Positions 22,691 to 35,116 of a DNA stretch of 64,000 nucleotides are shown here, in pieces. Source of the DNA: Typhlomys cinereus. Taxonomy: Eukaryota > Chordata > Mammalia > Rodentia > Platacanthomyidae. Numbering within the stretch: position 1 is the stretch's first letter; every line of letters begins with the position of its first letter. The notes beneath the pieces are model-generated. The model saw only the letters and a program-made list of their open reading frames with translations, did not search any database and was not told where the DNA came from. The stretch spans positions 4,744,014 through 4,808,013 of the forward strand of contig JALPQD010000143.1 in the NCBI GenBank assembly GCA_023101885.1, written 5' to 3'. The translations under genes and the position numbers were made by a program.

Positions 22691-22983
22691 TCTTTTTTTT
22701 AAATGTATTCAATTGTGCATATATGCATGTGTGCATGTGTGTATGTATGTGTATGTGTGTGTGTGTGTATGTGTGTAGAAGCACAGACGAATTCGGGAAC
22801 CACCATGGACGCCTCCATCTCCTGTTTACTCTGCCCCGGCATTCACAGGCTCCGCCCACCAGGACCAGAAACGCAGGCTGCCCCCCCTTCCACCCGGCGT
22901 CTATACGTGGGGTCTAGGATCCAAACTCAGGACCTTCCACCTGCAAGGCAGAGGCTTAACCCCTGAGCCACCTCTCCAGCCCC
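22691..22983 (-). repeat. tRNA-derived B2-like SINE, subfamily A
   Basis: Minus-strand full copy: T-rich tail complement, GT/AT microsatellite, cgaattcgggaaccaccatgg, GC-rich body and head complement ccacctctccagcccc. Confidence 0.9.
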
Positions 22984-23040
22984 AATTTCATAAATTTCTT
23001 AAGTTGACCAGTTAGTTTCTGTTACTTATAACTTTGCATC

Positions 23041-23465
23041 TGTGTTAGTTTCTTGTTCCCATTGCTAAATGAATACAGGCCCCAAACGACCTAAGGGAAG
23101 GATGAGTTTATTTAAGTTCATGGTTTTCAGTTACACTTCACTGGAATGGCAGGGAAGTTCAGGCCAATATGAGATGCTGAGGGAACTGGTCACACCACAT
23201 TCACACAAAAGCCAAGAAAGGGATATAGTTTTCCTCTTGCCGACATTCCTGTACGCCAAAATACACTGAAGGATGCCAAAGTACTGAACCCGTTTTCACA
23301 GTTTTATCCATCTGCCCAGGAATGATCCCACCCACTAAGGGCTGGGTCTTCACATATCAACACAATAATCTCCCACAAGCGTACTTCAATTACTAATTCT
23401 TCACAGATGTGTCTTAAAGGATCAGTCTTCAATTGTCCAGTTGACACCTGCAGCTAACTGGTCCA
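23041..23465 (+). mobile_element. MaLR-type LTR
   Basis: It opens tgtgttagtttcttgttccc, has gacctaagggaaggatgagtttattt and closes caattgtccagttgacacctgc. It is more diverged than the 10187/26766 group. Confidence 0.65.
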
Positions 23466-24515
23466 GTATTCTAAGCAAAGCTTATGCATAACCCAATCAA
23501 CACAAACATAAGAGAATGAGCGATAAAAGACCACGAGGAAGAGCAACGTGGCATCAGAAGCTTTGAGGAGTGATGAAGGTATTGGATCGCTGCTCGGGAT
23601 AGTGGGGAACACAGTCCTGAGATGGGTGAGTGATGGGGGGCACAGACAAGTCATGGCAAGAGTCTTGCTGCTTCTGAAAACCATACACCTGATGAGGACC
23701 TGGCTGATCGCGCAAACTCTTGAAAACTGTAATGTGTGTTTTAGCAAAGTGATTCCGTTTTGTGAAAGGAAATTCCAGGAGTCTGAAGTTTAGAAGCACC
23801 AGCTAAATGAAATCAGCATCTATAAAACCCAGTGAGCATAGAGTGAGTGTGTAGGAGCGAGGGCGGGTAAAAAAGAGGGTGGGTAAGATATTATAGACAG
23901 AACCGAAGAGGACGTGCCTGAAAGCAATCAGGATGTGGCGAATGTGCTGGAAGGTAAGATGACAATTTGACCCCTACCAACAACTGTTAGAGTTGGACAG
24001 CAGACACTTAATAAGGCTTATTATGCTACTATTTATGTGGAAAGGCCCATAATAAAATTTGATTACATTTTGTATCTTGTGAAAAAGTGTTAGCACTTGG
24101 AGGTTACAAATATACTGGTTCATATTCTGAGACAGGAGGTAAAGATGGATCACAGGTGGGCTCAGTCACACATGAAGTAGACTTTGGGCCAGGTGATGAG
24201 CTTTTCATATTTTGACTGGCAATACATGAATCGGCAAACAGCTTGTTCCATAATTACACTGGCGACGAGCGATATCCTTTGGATTTCAGCATGTTCCGAA
24301 AGCAGTTTTCAACACAGATCATTTTGGGGTGTTAAAATGACTAAAATCTTTAAAGCGTTTTTGAAAATTGAGAAAATGGTAGGGCAGAGGGATGAATTAA
24401 AATAAACAGTAATAACGTGATCATAGAAAGAAACGGTGTCTGAAGCCATGGTGTCTTTTTGATGGTGGAATCCCAGTCTGACTGTATGTGAAGCATTGGT
24501 TAAAGCTGGAAAACA
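23466..24515. other. Intergenic, nothing recognised
   Basis: Open frames of 81-97 codons at 23454-23799 overlap on both strands and match nothing known. Confidence 0.45.
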
Positions 24516-24592
24516 GCCTGGCGTGGTGGTAACACCAGCAATCCCAGGAGACTGAGTCAAGTGAAGAGGGAATTTGAGGGCAGGCTGCTCAC
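24516..24592 (+). repeat. B1-like SINE fragment
   Basis: Begins cctggcgtggtggtaacaccagcaatccc; 3'-truncated. A short CT repeat follows at 24676-24700. Confidence 0.6.
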
Positions 24593-25373
24593 AGCAACTG
24601 CCATTATCTACAATGCGCCTGCGAAAGACCGACTGTTCGACAGTCCCTTGTGGCATGGATGGGCTCATGGGGTCTCTCTCTCTCTCTCTCTCTGTCTCTC
24701 TCCTGAACTATTGGTTATCGGTAGATTCTGAGAGAAGGGGAACCATTGTTCCCAGCTGAAGATAGATCATTCCAAACCCATGTTTACACACATTGCCTTG
24801 GTTAAACTCAGCAACGTGTTTAAAAATAAAAAAAAAAGACCGATACGGAAAGGGAATCGGTAGGGCTGGGACTGTAGACGTGAGGGGATGATGAGAGGCA
24901 CGGGGAATGAAGGTAACCCGAAGCATTGCAGACAAGCGTGAAACTGTCAAAGAACAAATTTAATTAACAAAGAAGTCAGGCCATGATTTGTATTTTTTCA
25001 CCTCATTTCCCCATATTGCTTCATGTTATATTAACATATATGCACCTTATAGAAAGAATCTGTTTTTATTTTTTCTCTTGGTCTTAATTTTTTTGTGACA
25101 CTTGCATTTGTGCTTATATACTGATACCAGCATGTCACCCCTAATGAGTTTTGTCCTTCGTTTCCTATGAAGAAAATACTGAAACTTGCTAATAACTTCT
25201 TTGCTTTTCTTTCACTCCTCCAGCATCTTACTTGAAGTGATACCTTTTCATTTCCAGACAGTGATGCTAGAGCAATGAGTTGGCTTTTCATGTGTCCTTA
25301 TTTTCTACCTCTCTTCCTAAAATGCACCAATTTTTAAATGTGCACATGAGCTTCATTTATTTAAAAATTGGAC
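24593..25373. other. Intergenic, nothing recognised
   Basis: Only the short (CT)n stretch near 24676-24700 stands out. Confidence 0.45.
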
Positions 25374-25465
25374 TAAGGGCTTTAGGTGAGAGGTAGCATT
25401 CTTGCCTAGTATGCCCGAGGTCTTAGGTTCAATCACCCACCAGGAGGCAACACTCTACCAACTTA
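25374..25465 (+). repeat. ID-like SINE fragment
   Basis: actaagggctttaggtgagagg, gcattcttgcctagtatgcc and cttaggttcaatcacccacc follow the tRNA-like order of ID elements. Confidence 0.6.
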
Positions 25466-25580
25466 GGGGTATGAAAAAATTTTGGGAAGGTAGTGGGTAA
25501 CAGTGGGTAACAGTGAAGCTGCTATTGCTTTTTTCGTGCAAAGAATGTTTCAAAATATTCAATCAAAACAGTGGAGACTT

Positions 25581-25894
25581 GGGGCTGAAGAGGTGGCTCA
25601 GGGGTTAAGCCTCTGCCTTGAAGGCAGAAGGTCCTGAGTTCGGATCCCAGATCCCATGTATAGACGCCAGACGGAAGCGGGGGCAGCCTGTGCTTCTGGT
25701 ACTGGTAGGGCGGAGCCTGTGAATCCCAGGGCAAAGTAAACAAGAAGGAGGTGGAGGCGTCCATGGTGGTTCCCGAATTCATCAGTGGTTCTACACACAC
25801 ACAGACACACACCGACACACACACGCGCGCGCACACACACACATACATACGCACATACGCACAATTGAATAAATAATAATAAAAAAATTTAAAA
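25581..25894 (+). repeat. tRNA-derived B2-like SINE, young subfamily A, with perfect target-site duplication
   Basis: Full-length sense copy with head ggggctgaagaggtggctca, body, a CA/CG/CATA microsatellite and a tail ttgaataaataataataaaaaaattt containing AATAAA. A 16-bp perfect duplication (aaaacagtggagactt) lies at 25565-25580 and 25895-25910. The ttgaaggc for ttgcaggc change breaks the tRNA-like stem symmetry. Confidence 0.93.
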
Positions 25895-25910
25895 AAAACA
25901 GTGGAGACTT

Positions 25911-26765
25911 AACACATCTACAACTCTTTAAACTAGATTTGGGGAGGAGAAGAAAGAGAAGCTGGGTGAAATTCTCACAGCCACATTTGATATCTTCAAT
26001 GCTGCTCAACCACTGAAAGTCATGTTGCTTCTAGAATTAGACTTGTTGCTAATTATATGAGTGAATATTTTCCCCAACGTTAATGTTTAGAAGAAAGGCA
26101 ATGGCCTTCCCCGAAGAAATGTTCTTTTGATAAATGTAGAAAATATTTCATGAGGAGGAGGATATGGAGGAGGATATGCTGAAAGTCTTATTTCCTTAAA
26201 TGCCAGGTGATTCCGTGTGCTAACAAGAGAGCAGCCCCTGTTAGTCTCCACCTCCCAAATGTCTAACCTCACCCCTTGCTGTGGCACCCTTACCAAACAG
26301 GACTCCTGTGCTTCTGGCATTTACTCCTGATCTACGAAGTCCAGGTGGCTCTTTATGGCTTTGGGAACTTTTTTCTCACGATTACCCTTATGTCATTCAA
26401 CATCACCCATTTACTACTGGGATGTGTTCTCCTGATCTGCTTAGATGTCCATATAATTTTTGTGACAATTTCTATTGAAGTTTTTTTTTTAATTTCGAGA
26501 CATCTTGATTGCTGGAATGAACAGTCATCAAGACAAATATCAATCCTGGAGGTCCAGCGTCTTCAGTCACGTCAGTACCAGGTTCTGTCTTTCATGATCA
26601 CTCACTGCTGAGCCTCTTTGGCTTCACTTGTGGATTTCATGAAGTCGTCTCTGACGCAGAGGACCTGTGGAGATGTTGGATTCCTTATGCGGCATCAGTA
26701 TTCATCTCTCTCTGCCTCCTGAGTGTGAATGAGCCACTCACACGCCTGCTGCCATGGCTTCCTTG
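25911..26765. other. Intergenic, mostly unassigned
   Basis: A B1-like antisense trace lies at about 26705-26760. The open frame at 26276-26611 looks membrane-like by chance pyrimidine content and matches nothing known. Confidence 0.45.
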
Positions 26766-27176
26766 CTGTAGCAGCTGGCCTGCATGGTTGCTGACAAATC
26801 ACTATCAAATGGCTTAAGGAACAAGGGGTTTATTTTCTCTTATGACTGTCTGGTTACAGTTCTCAGTCTAGCTCTACAGGAGAGTTCACACCAACACTGG
26901 AACTGAGGGAGCTGGCCACACCATTTCTTATGTAACGGCTGAGAGAGGGACGATCCTTACTTGCCACACCAGCGTGTCTGGCCAAGTGTACACAAGGATG
27001 CTAACTTTCTCAATCAGCTCTCTGAATTTTATTCCAGGGCCTAGTCCCACACACCATGGGCTTCTCCATCAGCTAGACAATCTCTTGCAGGTTTGTTCTG
27101 GGCTTAACTCAACCACTAATTCTCTGCAAATGTGCCCAGAGCTCAAACTCTCAACTGTCAAGTTGACACCATGAAG
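26766..27176 (+). mobile_element. MaLR-type solo LTR, near full length
   Basis: It runs from tgtagcagctggcctgcatgg to caactgtcaagttgacacc. It has the same core as the 10187 copy but only a single unit of the region amplified there (ctggccaagtgtacacaagg). Confidence 0.75.
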
Positions 27177-27529
27177 GACCACACTATTGAACTGTGAACT
27201 AAAAGAAATCCTGACTTCCTGAGTTGCTTTTGTCAGATATTTTATCACGTCAATGAGAAGGGTGACTAGTAACTGTCCTAAGCCACATTTCTCCATCATT
27301 GCTAGCACTTCCAGAGCAGTTGGGATCAGTCCCTAACACTATGTTGTCATCTATATCATGTGAGAAACACTCTTGGCACAAAGTTCAGAAATGAAGTTGT
27401 TGGAATCAGAAAGACTGTCTTCCTTAAGTAGGTCTGTAGGGAGAGAGCCAAAGGACAATATAATGATGAATTCTGATCTGATCACAATTCATTTCCTGTC
27501 CATTAAGTCCTGATGGGGGGATAGGCCAG

Positions 27530-27640
27530 AGGTCTCACTCTGCAGCCCAGACTGACATGACTTTGCCAGTGATCCTCCTGCCTCAGCTTCCCTCGTGGTG
27601 ACTTTATAGACATGAATCACTTTGTCTAGCTATAAGGACA
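27530..27640 (-). repeat. B1-like SINE
   Basis: Antisense B1 order: ggtctcactctgcagccc, then gatcctcctgcctcagcttccc and atagacatgaatcactttg. Confidence 0.65.
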
Positions 27641-28173
27641 TTTCTTAATTGTTGGAGAATCTGGAAATGAGAGGGAGTTTGTTTTTCAGACAAGCTCATT
27701 CCAGCTCCTCTATAATTCTCTAAATTTGGTTTGCAAGTTTGCATCTCTTTCTCAAAGTACCTTATTATATGCAGCTGCTATAAACCTCTCTCAATGTTCT
27801 GCGTAAAATCTCCTTGCTCAAATCCAAAAGTCCCTCAATGCAACACGCATGCGATGAATATCATTAGCTGTATCCTTCCAATTTTCCCAGTCTTCTGCAA
27901 TTGTTTTCTTGCTGTTTTCCTAGGCTCTGCTGAAGAGCGACTTCCCATCTACCACATGATCATGAAATCAATGTCACATATTTTAGATTTTCACTATGGC
28001 ATCTTTCTAATCCTATATGGTGCATAGATTGCAGCTGCTCTTCTGTATCTTTCAATAGCAAGTACCATGAGAATGGCAAGATTATTTCTAGTACATGGGC
28101 CATAGCAGTTACTCAATAAATATGACTAAGGAAAGCAATTCTTAATTACAACAGGCCTTTAAAAATATGCTGT
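27641..28173. other. Intergenic, nothing recognised
   Basis: A 98-codon open frame at 27731-28027 matches nothing known and lacks supporting context. Confidence 0.45.
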
Positions 28174-28440
28174 TGGGCTGGAGAGATGGCTCAGGGATTA
28201 AGACTCTGCCTCACAAGCAGAAGGACCTCAATTCAAATCCCAGGTCCCATGTAAAAACACAAGGTGGAAATGGCCCTGGTGGGCAGAGCCTAGGAAATCC
28301 CAGAGAGAAGCAAAAAGAGGTAGTAGCAATCTAGGATGATTCCCAAAATTATCCTTGGTCCTTCATAAGGACACATAGTGCCCTTTAATAAACACACACA
28401 CAATAAATAAACAAATACATAAATAAATAAACTTTAAAAA
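28174..28440 (+). repeat. tRNA-derived B2-like SINE, subfamily B
   Basis: Head ggctggagagatggctcagg (the closest here to murine B2 wording), body shortened after aaggtggaaatgg, tail of acacacacaataaataaac type with AATAAA repeats. Confidence 0.88.
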
Positions 28441-28452
28441 GAGAGAATGTGT

Positions 28453-28700
28453 TGGGCTGAGGAGATGGCTCAGGAGAAGGACCCGAGTTCTGATCCTGGA
28501 TCCTACATAGAAGTAGAAGTGGCGGCGACCTGCATTGCACTTATGGCCCTGGAAGGCAGAGCCTGGGAATTATAGAGCAAAGCCAAGATAGAATAATCCA
28601 GACTCATTCCCAGGATCACTCTTGGGCCTTCATGGGCACACGCAATTCTCTCTGATACACACAGACATACACACCATACACAGGCAAAAAAAAAAAAAAT
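28453..28700 (+). repeat. tRNA-derived B2-like SINE, subfamily B, adjacent tandem copy
   Basis: A second copy in the same orientation follows 12 bp after the previous one. Its head lacks the ggttaagcctctgcc segment (ggctcaggagaaggacccgag), a deletion of the tRNA-like anticodon region. It ends in a pure A run. Confidence 0.85.
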
Positions 28701-28867
28701 CATTGTTATCTTTCATCTGCTCATCGTAACTTTCTCTAGCTCATTTGCTTTCTATTTAACTATGATTGTGAATATGGAATCCATTTTAATCTGTTTATAA
28801 ACAGTGGCCTTTATGTGAAACCAAATTCTCCCATTTACAAAACTTAATTCTTATAATTTTTTTAGTG

Positions 28868-29250
28868 TTCGGTATGGTTAGTTTTAATTTTCAACCTGAC
28901 ACCTAAAAGGCAGGTCTCTAGGCCCATCTGAGAGGGGTTCTCTGAATGAAGGCTGGCCTCTTGACATTCTTATAAGGAATTGTCTTGATCGCATAATTGA
29001 TGTTGGAAGACTCAGTCTGTAGTAGATAGGACCATTCCTTAGGCAGGTGGATAAGATGGAAGGACTTTTCTAGTACTTTGGCAGATCGGCAAATGAGAAA
29101 GTCTGCCCCTCTCTCCACTATGTGGCGTGGCCCGTTCCCTCAGTTCCTGATGTTAGATGAACTCTCCTGACGTGCTCAGGGACTACAACTGAGAAACTTA
29201 AGCTGGAATTAACCTCTTCTTCACCAAGTTGCTTGAGTTAGGTATCTCAC
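28868..29250 (-). mobile_element. MaLR-type LTR, antisense
   Basis: Phrases such as ggttagttttaattttcaacctgacac, then cccatctgagaggggttctc and ataattgatgttggaagactc read as the complement of MaLR LTRs. Borders are approximate. Confidence 0.6.
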
Positions 29251-29569
29251 TGGAGTATGTGTGTGAAACTAGAAGTGTGTATGTGTGACTCAGTCTTCTC
29301 ATATGTAAATTAGGAACATGTGGCTGAGGTGAGAGTGCTTGGTACTGAGGAGGAGCTCATCGGATGGTAGCTATCATTGTTTCTGTTATTTGATCTTGAG
29401 ATCGTGCATAACACAGTTGTGACACTGTCTGCTTCCAAAAGAAATAAGTAGCTGAGGTGAGGGGTGAATGGGATGGAAATTTTGCTGTGTGTACTTTCTT
29501 TGGTTTTTGAATATTGTATCATATGCATGTATTCAGATGTATTAGGTGACTTTGTATTAAAATGAAATA

Positions 29570-29830
29570 AATACTTGAAGCAGTTTAAGATATAAAGAGA
29601 ATAAGTTGATTCAGCTCAGTTTTGGAGGTTCAAAATCCAAAAGCCGGTAGGCCCCATTTGTTTGGCTTCTGATGAGGTTTGCAGATGACTGTGTGTTGTG
29701 GTGGAGAAAATGTGTACAAGGAGGAGAGTGGATGGCGTCCCACAGTTCCTGGCAAGGGCACAGTGCCAGGAACCTGTGGTCCTCCTGTAGGGCTCCACCT
29801 CCCAGTGACTCGCCTTGTCCCAGAAGAGGC
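29570..29830 (+). mobile_element. MaLR-type LTR fragment
   Basis: attcagctcagttttggaggttc, ggacatggcagg-like text and gggctccacctcccagtgact fit a MaLR LTR interior; the 3' end is lost at a junction with the next SINE. Confidence 0.5.
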
Positions 29831-29867
29831 ATTCTGGGGAGCGTATATTTAAATAGGGACCTTTGGA

Positions 29868-30030
29868 GCTGGGAATGTAGCTTAGTCAGCAGTATTTGCC
29901 TTAGCTTGCAGGACACCTGGTTTCCATCCCCCTAAGCACGGGAGTGGTCGCCGGTTGTCCCAGCACTCAGAAGTGGGGGCCAGAAGTTCAAGGTCAACAT
30001 TTCGCAAATAAACAAACACATAGATACAAA
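29868..30030 (+). repeat. B4-like (ID+B1 dimer) SINE
   Basis: An ID-like head (agctgggaatgtagcttagtc, ctggtttccatccccctaag) is joined to a B1-like half (tgtcccagcactcagaagtgg, gaagttcaaggtcaac) and an A-rich tail. Confidence 0.65.
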
Positions 30031-30150
30031 ATAAAATATTTATTGAAGGATACTCCATAGCCAGAGCATAGCATCACTTACTGAAAGCAATGAATGAGTC
30101 AGCATGTGTATTTGTTTATTTTAATTCTTAATATTATTGATACCGAGACC

Positions 30151-30151
<1 letters not shown>

Positions 30152-30193
<42 letters not shown>
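30152..30193 (+). repeat. (GT)n microsatellite
   Basis: About 20 uninterrupted GT units, preceding a B3-like element whose tail they probably belong to. Confidence 0.95.
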
Positions 30194-30194
<1 letters not shown>

Positions 30195-30465
30195 CAGAAG
30201 TCATCATTGGGTATTGTTCTTCACAAGACATCCACCATATTTTTTGAGACAAAATCTTTCATGCGGTCCTAGGTTATGGATTCAGCTATGTTGACAGGAC
30301 CGACAATGCACAGTGAGCCCCAAGGAACTGACTCCTCCCCCTCAGCCCTTGGATTATAAATTTGGGTTTCAAGCTTCGCCTTTTACATGGGTTCTGGGGA
30401 TCGAACACGGGTGTTCTTGCTTTAGTCACAAGTATTTTATGCTAACCGTGCATCTCCCTAAGCCT
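30194..30465 (-). repeat. B3-like SINE
   Basis: ccagaagtcatcattgggt, ttttttgagacaaaatctttc and the end gggttctggggatcgaacacgg ... cgtgcatctccctaag follow the antisense order of rodent B3/B2-related elements. Confidence 0.6.
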
Positions 30466-31204
30466 CTTTGAATGATGTGTTTTAATAACAAAAGCAAAAA
30501 TCCAGACATGGAGTATAATCCCGGCACTAGGAAGTCGGAGCAGGAGGATTGTGAATTTAAAACCATTCTTAACGACAGAGGGAGGAAGGAAGGGTGGTCC
30601 CTCTTAAAAAAAAAAAAGGTAACAAATGAATAAATAAATAAAAATATGAAAAATAGCAATGGAAACATCTACAAACATGTGAAAGTAGATTGATTTTAAA
30701 CTTGTTAGAACCCCACTAGAAATAGTAAAATAAGCCAGAAGCACGTCACAGGACATATTAATATTATTTTTAATCATGAAGATTTTCATGAGAAAGAGAA
30801 AACATTGGATAGTAGCAATGTGAATCCACAGAATGCTGACAGATGTTAAGTGTGAGGTTTCAATCAGTGGCAAGGGTGTGTGAAATGGAGGAAGTGTTTA
30901 ATCTCTCCATGTTAATACTCTTGTGCAAGGACACAGGCTTTTCGTTTGTGGTTTGCGGCCTGTGCTGGGCTGACATGGAGCTGTCTGTGTTGAAAGCTTG
31001 CGTAAATTAGTGTTCACCTCAACTTCGCGTTACCATCCATTAAAGAGATTTTATAATGACAGAGCTGCAGACCCTGGTGGGCACTTTCATCTAATTGGAC
31101 GTATTTCTCTACTGTGCGACAGAAAGAAATGGGAATTTGAAAAACGATTACGACCTTGAGGTAAAATAATCTGATTCCTCTGGAGAAACTTCTTTTTTAA
31201 AAGA
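30466..31204. other. Intergenic with a diverged B1-like fragment
   Basis: About 30500-30612 resembles a sense B1 (ccagacatggagtataatcccggcac ... A run). The rest is unassigned. Confidence 0.45.
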
Positions 31205-31405
31205 CTATTCATCTGTTTAATTATTTGCCCATTTATTTATTTGTTAAAGAGAGAAAGGGGCCCATGGGCGCTATGGTGCATGCGTGGAGGTCAGAGGACA
31301 ACTTTCAGAACTTCTTTCTTTCCACCATGTGGGCATTGTGATTGGAACTCAGGTTGCCAGCTTTGCACACATGACTCTGCCCACTGAGCTATCTTGCTGG
31401 CTCCT
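31205..31405 (-). repeat. B2/B3-related SINE
   Basis: Antisense order: tttatttatttgttaaagagagaaag, ggaggtcagaggacaacttt, ccaccatgtgggcattgtgattg and ccactgagctatcttgctgg. Confidence 0.7.
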
Positions 31406-32929
31406 TCTGGAGAACTTTCTAACTTTTGGAACAAACTGATTATGTTCTTTGATGCTCAAGAGAGGTCTAAGTTAATTCATTGATATTTCTGACTCTCCTG
31501 TGTTAGGCATTGTGTGTTTGATCAACAATCAGTTGAAATATATTCCACTCATTTTCTATATTACTTTCTTTACCCATTTATTTTGAACTTTGTTCTCTTA
31601 ATCAAAAAACTACAGGCACTTTTATAATTCTTGCCATTCATTTATTTGTCAGAAGCACTAAGATGTCCTATCTGTACTTGAATGAGGGCAGAAGTGAACC
31701 AATGCACAGATTTTAGTCAACAATATAAGCGAATGTCAAAGGACAAAGTATTATTAATTTAATCGTGTTGGCCTAGAAACCATACTGACAAGAATGATCT
31801 AGAGTTTCAGATTTGGATGTACTATTTATTTTTTGTTATTTTTAAGGATAAAGTTTATTAAAAATAAAGGAAGAAAGGTTCCTACAGGTAGGTAGTAGAG
31901 AGGGAACTGAAAAATGAATTACCCTTTTTTACTATTGGAGGAGGAAGTTATATGCTTTATTATTTGATGGAAGCGAATTATGTTTTTAAGCCTCTGCCTC
32001 ATAAGCTATTGTGAAGTTAAGAAACTTCAAGTGTGTGTGTCCATGTGAATGCTATGTTCACATGTATGAATGCATGTGTATAAGCACATGAATGTATGTG
32101 AGTTCACATGTGTGTGGATGCATGAGTAAGTGCATGTATATGTTCACGTGTGTGTGGGTGTACATATATGTATGTATGTGAGTGTGTGTGTACTCACTGA
32201 CTCTGGCCATGAGGAGAATCAAATATGCCATACTATCCTGACAGCCATTTATCCATGCATGCCAACGGTGTGCTGGGCTGGGCTACAAATTCATAATCCC
32301 ACTTCTAGTAGACAGAAACTACCAAGGTGAAATGAATATTTCTTTCAAAGATCAGTGTTGTGATATGACTGGAGAAGTCAGAATGAATAAAGCAGTATCT
32401 AAGATATCTGTTTATGTTTTAAGACTTTAAATTCATTGAATCAATTTTTACCCTTGGTTTTCAATTCCTAAATTTCCTGAGTGAATGTCTGCAAAAGAAA
32501 AAAAAAGCCAGAAGTATTACATCCTTCCCTTCTCTCTTTTCTTCATTTCTGGTGTGTGCGTGTGCGTATGCGTGTGTGCGTGCGCGCGCACGCGTGCATG
32601 TGTGTGTGTGTGCGTGTGCACATGCATGCATCTGTGCATGCATGCATGTGGAGTCCTGTGCTTGGTATCACCTCCATTACTCTTCTACCTTACTTTTGGA
32701 TTTCTGATTAAACCCAGTTCTCGCCTAGTCCTGCAAGCCAGTTTGCTCTAGGCATTCTGAGGCTTTTCCTTCCAGATTGAAATTACATAAAGGCAGCTGC
32801 CACCCGTTCCCAGCATTTTATGTCGCACCCGGGGATTTGAACTCCTATTGTTATGTTTACACGATAAATACTTTAAACATTGAGCCATCTCCTGAACCAC
32901 AGTTGTGCCACTTTTAAAAAGAATTATAA
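31406..32929. other. Intergenic; alternating GT-rich tracts
   Basis: 32030-32190 and 32550-32650 are imperfect GT/CATG-rich tracts (Z-DNA-prone alternation with gcgcgcgcacgcgtg at about 32582). About 32795-32900 looks like a diverged antisense tRNA-SINE end. Confidence 0.5.
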
Positions 32930-33108
32930 TATTTATTTATTTGAAAGAGAGAGAGAGAGAGAGAGAGAGACCAGCCTCCATGGTCAGAGAACACTCAAAC
33001 ACTCAAGTTACTTCTTTCCTTCCACCGTGTAGGCTTACTGGGGATTAAATTCAAGTCGACAAGTTTTCTAGCGGGTGCCTTACCCACTGAGCTATCTGGT
33101 TGCCCCAA
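32930..33108 (-). repeat. B2/B3-related SINE
   Basis: Antisense order: atttatttatttgaaagagag(ag)n, tccatggtcagagaacactc, ttccttccaccgtgtagg and ttacccactgagctatctgg. Confidence 0.7.
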
Positions 33109-33379
33109 TTGTGCCATTTAAAATGAATATTTCATATTACTTGGTCCTGGTTGTAGCCAATTAACGACTCATTCATCGAGAAATTTTTGGGAAAATATTG
33201 TATTTTTTTCATTAATATGACCATCTATTATAAGATTCTAAGTAGTGCAAAATTATATAGAATTCCAAGTGAAATGTTCCTATTATCAGTTTCTCACCCA
33301 TTCAAGTTTATGTCACTGCATAGAGATTGCTACTGTGCACTTTAACATAAGTAGACATAATACATATAAAGAGAATTAA

Positions 33380-33742
33380 GTTACTTTTCTCATTGCTGTG
33401 ACATAATGAGTACCTCACAGAAACAAGTTAATGGAGGAAGGGTTTGTTTTGACCTTTTCAGGAATATTAGTCCTTTCTGGGAGATAAGGCATCGTGGCCA
33501 GTGGCTCTCTGTGTGGCTGATGGTACAGGTGTTTCACATCCTGGTAGATCAGGATCGAGATGAGACCAGAAGCAGGGCGTGACTATAAACCCTTGCAGCC
33601 TGTTCTTTAGCAGCTTATCTGCAAGCTAGGTCCCACATGCCAAAGGTTCTCATGCCCCTTCAGAGCAATGTCACCGGCTTGGGACCAAGTATTCAAACAT
33701 ATGAGTCTGTGGGGGACATGCCGCATTCAACCCATAATTTGC
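33380..33742 (+). mobile_element. MaLR-type solo LTR
   Basis: agttacttttctcattgctg, ggaggaagggtttgttttg and gtctgtgggggacatgccgc ... ttcaacccata parallel the 13082 copy. Borders are approximate. Confidence 0.7.
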
Positions 33743-34139
33743 AGTTTTTTGGGAGGAAAACATAAATAGAATGTCATAGATTGCTCTGTAACTTCTGTGT
33801 GTTTGTTTGCATGCACATGTGTGTGACCCTGGGGATTGAATCAGGGCCACAGGTTTTGCTAAGCAAACATGAGTTACATCTCCAGCTATTGTTTGTTTTG
33901 TTTTTCCTTTAATGATCTTAGAGATCTTTTCATGTCAGTAAATATGACTATCACATTTATGATGAACTTTACCTTGTGCAGTTTCATGCAAAGACCTATT
34001 ATAGTTTCTTTAATATAATCCCATTGATGGACTTTGACCTGTCTAATTTTTAGCTAAATTTAAATATTTTATCCCTAAGCATGATGTTTGCTATAGCTCC
34101 AGGACATTAATTAATTGGGTCATTCTTTTTGTAACTCTG

Positions 34140-34555
34140 ACAGTTATCTGAGAAAAAGAGCTTCAAAGGAAGAGAGATTCACTGTGACTCATGGTTTTAG
34201 AGATTTCAGTCCATGGTCAGCAGGCTCCATTGTGGTGGGTCTGAGATGAACCTGAACATCACAGGGGAAGCACGTGGTGGAGCAGGCCAGCTAGAATAAT
34301 GGCAGAGAGGCAGGGGGAGAGGAAGGGGCGGGAGACAAGGAGCATCTTTAGGGATCATGCCCCAGAGACTATTTCCTCCAACCAGGTCCCACCTCTTACT
34401 TTCCCCACCTCCTTTCAAGCTATGAATTCACCAAGAGATGAGTCTATTGATTAAATCAGAGCTCCCATGATCCAATTGCTGCCCAAGAGCCCATTAGCTG
34501 TCAGCCTTGACTCCAATGAATGAGATTATGGGGTATTTCATATTCAAAGTATGAC
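34140..34555 (+). mobile_element. MaLR-type LTR
   Basis: gacagttatctgagaaaaag, agagattcactgtgactcatgg, cagtccatggtcagcaggctcc and gattatggggtatttcatattc fit a MaLR LTR. Borders are approximate. Confidence 0.65.
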
Positions 34556-34856
34556 AATGAGCTTTATCAAGGTAGGAGTGTGTTCTCTTTCTAGACAAAT
34601 TAGTAGTATAAACTGGGAATAACTTGCATCTTACTAAATGCTGCTTCAGACACTTTTGAGATGATTGTGTAGTTTCATTCTTTCCATCTTTTAATCTAAT
34701 AGATTATATTAATCTATTCATGATTTTTAGAATAATTGTACATTTCAGAGGTCACTTATAGACTTACCTTATTGATCATTATGTAATACATCATATTTTA
34801 TTTAATGATGGGATGTAGGTATATATATCATCCAGCTTATAAGATTACATTGTTTA

Positions 34857-35116
34857 GGGGTTGGAGAGGTGGCTCAGGGGTTAAGCCTCTGCCTTGCAGG
34901 CAGAAGGCCCTGAGTTCGGATCCTAGACTCCATGTATAGACGTGGGGCGGAAGCGGGGGCGGTCTGCGTTTCTGGTCCTGGTAGGGCGGAGCCTGTGAAT
35001 CCCGGGGCAGAGTAAACAAGGTGGTTCTCGAATTCATCCGTGGTTCTACATGCACACACATACATACATACACACACGCGCACATAATTGAATAAATAAT
35101 AATAAAAAAATAAAAA
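34857..35116 (+). repeat. tRNA-derived B2-like SINE, young subfamily A, with perfect target-site duplication
   Basis: Sense copy with head ggggttggagaggtggctca, a gtagggcggagcctgtgaat body and AATAAA-bearing tail. A 16-bp perfect duplication (aagattacattgttta) lies at 34841-34856 and 35117-35132. The aaggaggtggaggcgtccat segment is deleted between acaag and gtggttctcg. Confidence 0.93.

Noticed and set aside
22703..22966. Recurrent frames of type MDAS...GPETQAAP...RIRTQDLPPARQRLNP seen near 6210, 22703, 25598, 34874, 42162 and 63607
   Set aside because: They look like a protein family but are all translations of the same SINE on its antisense strand.
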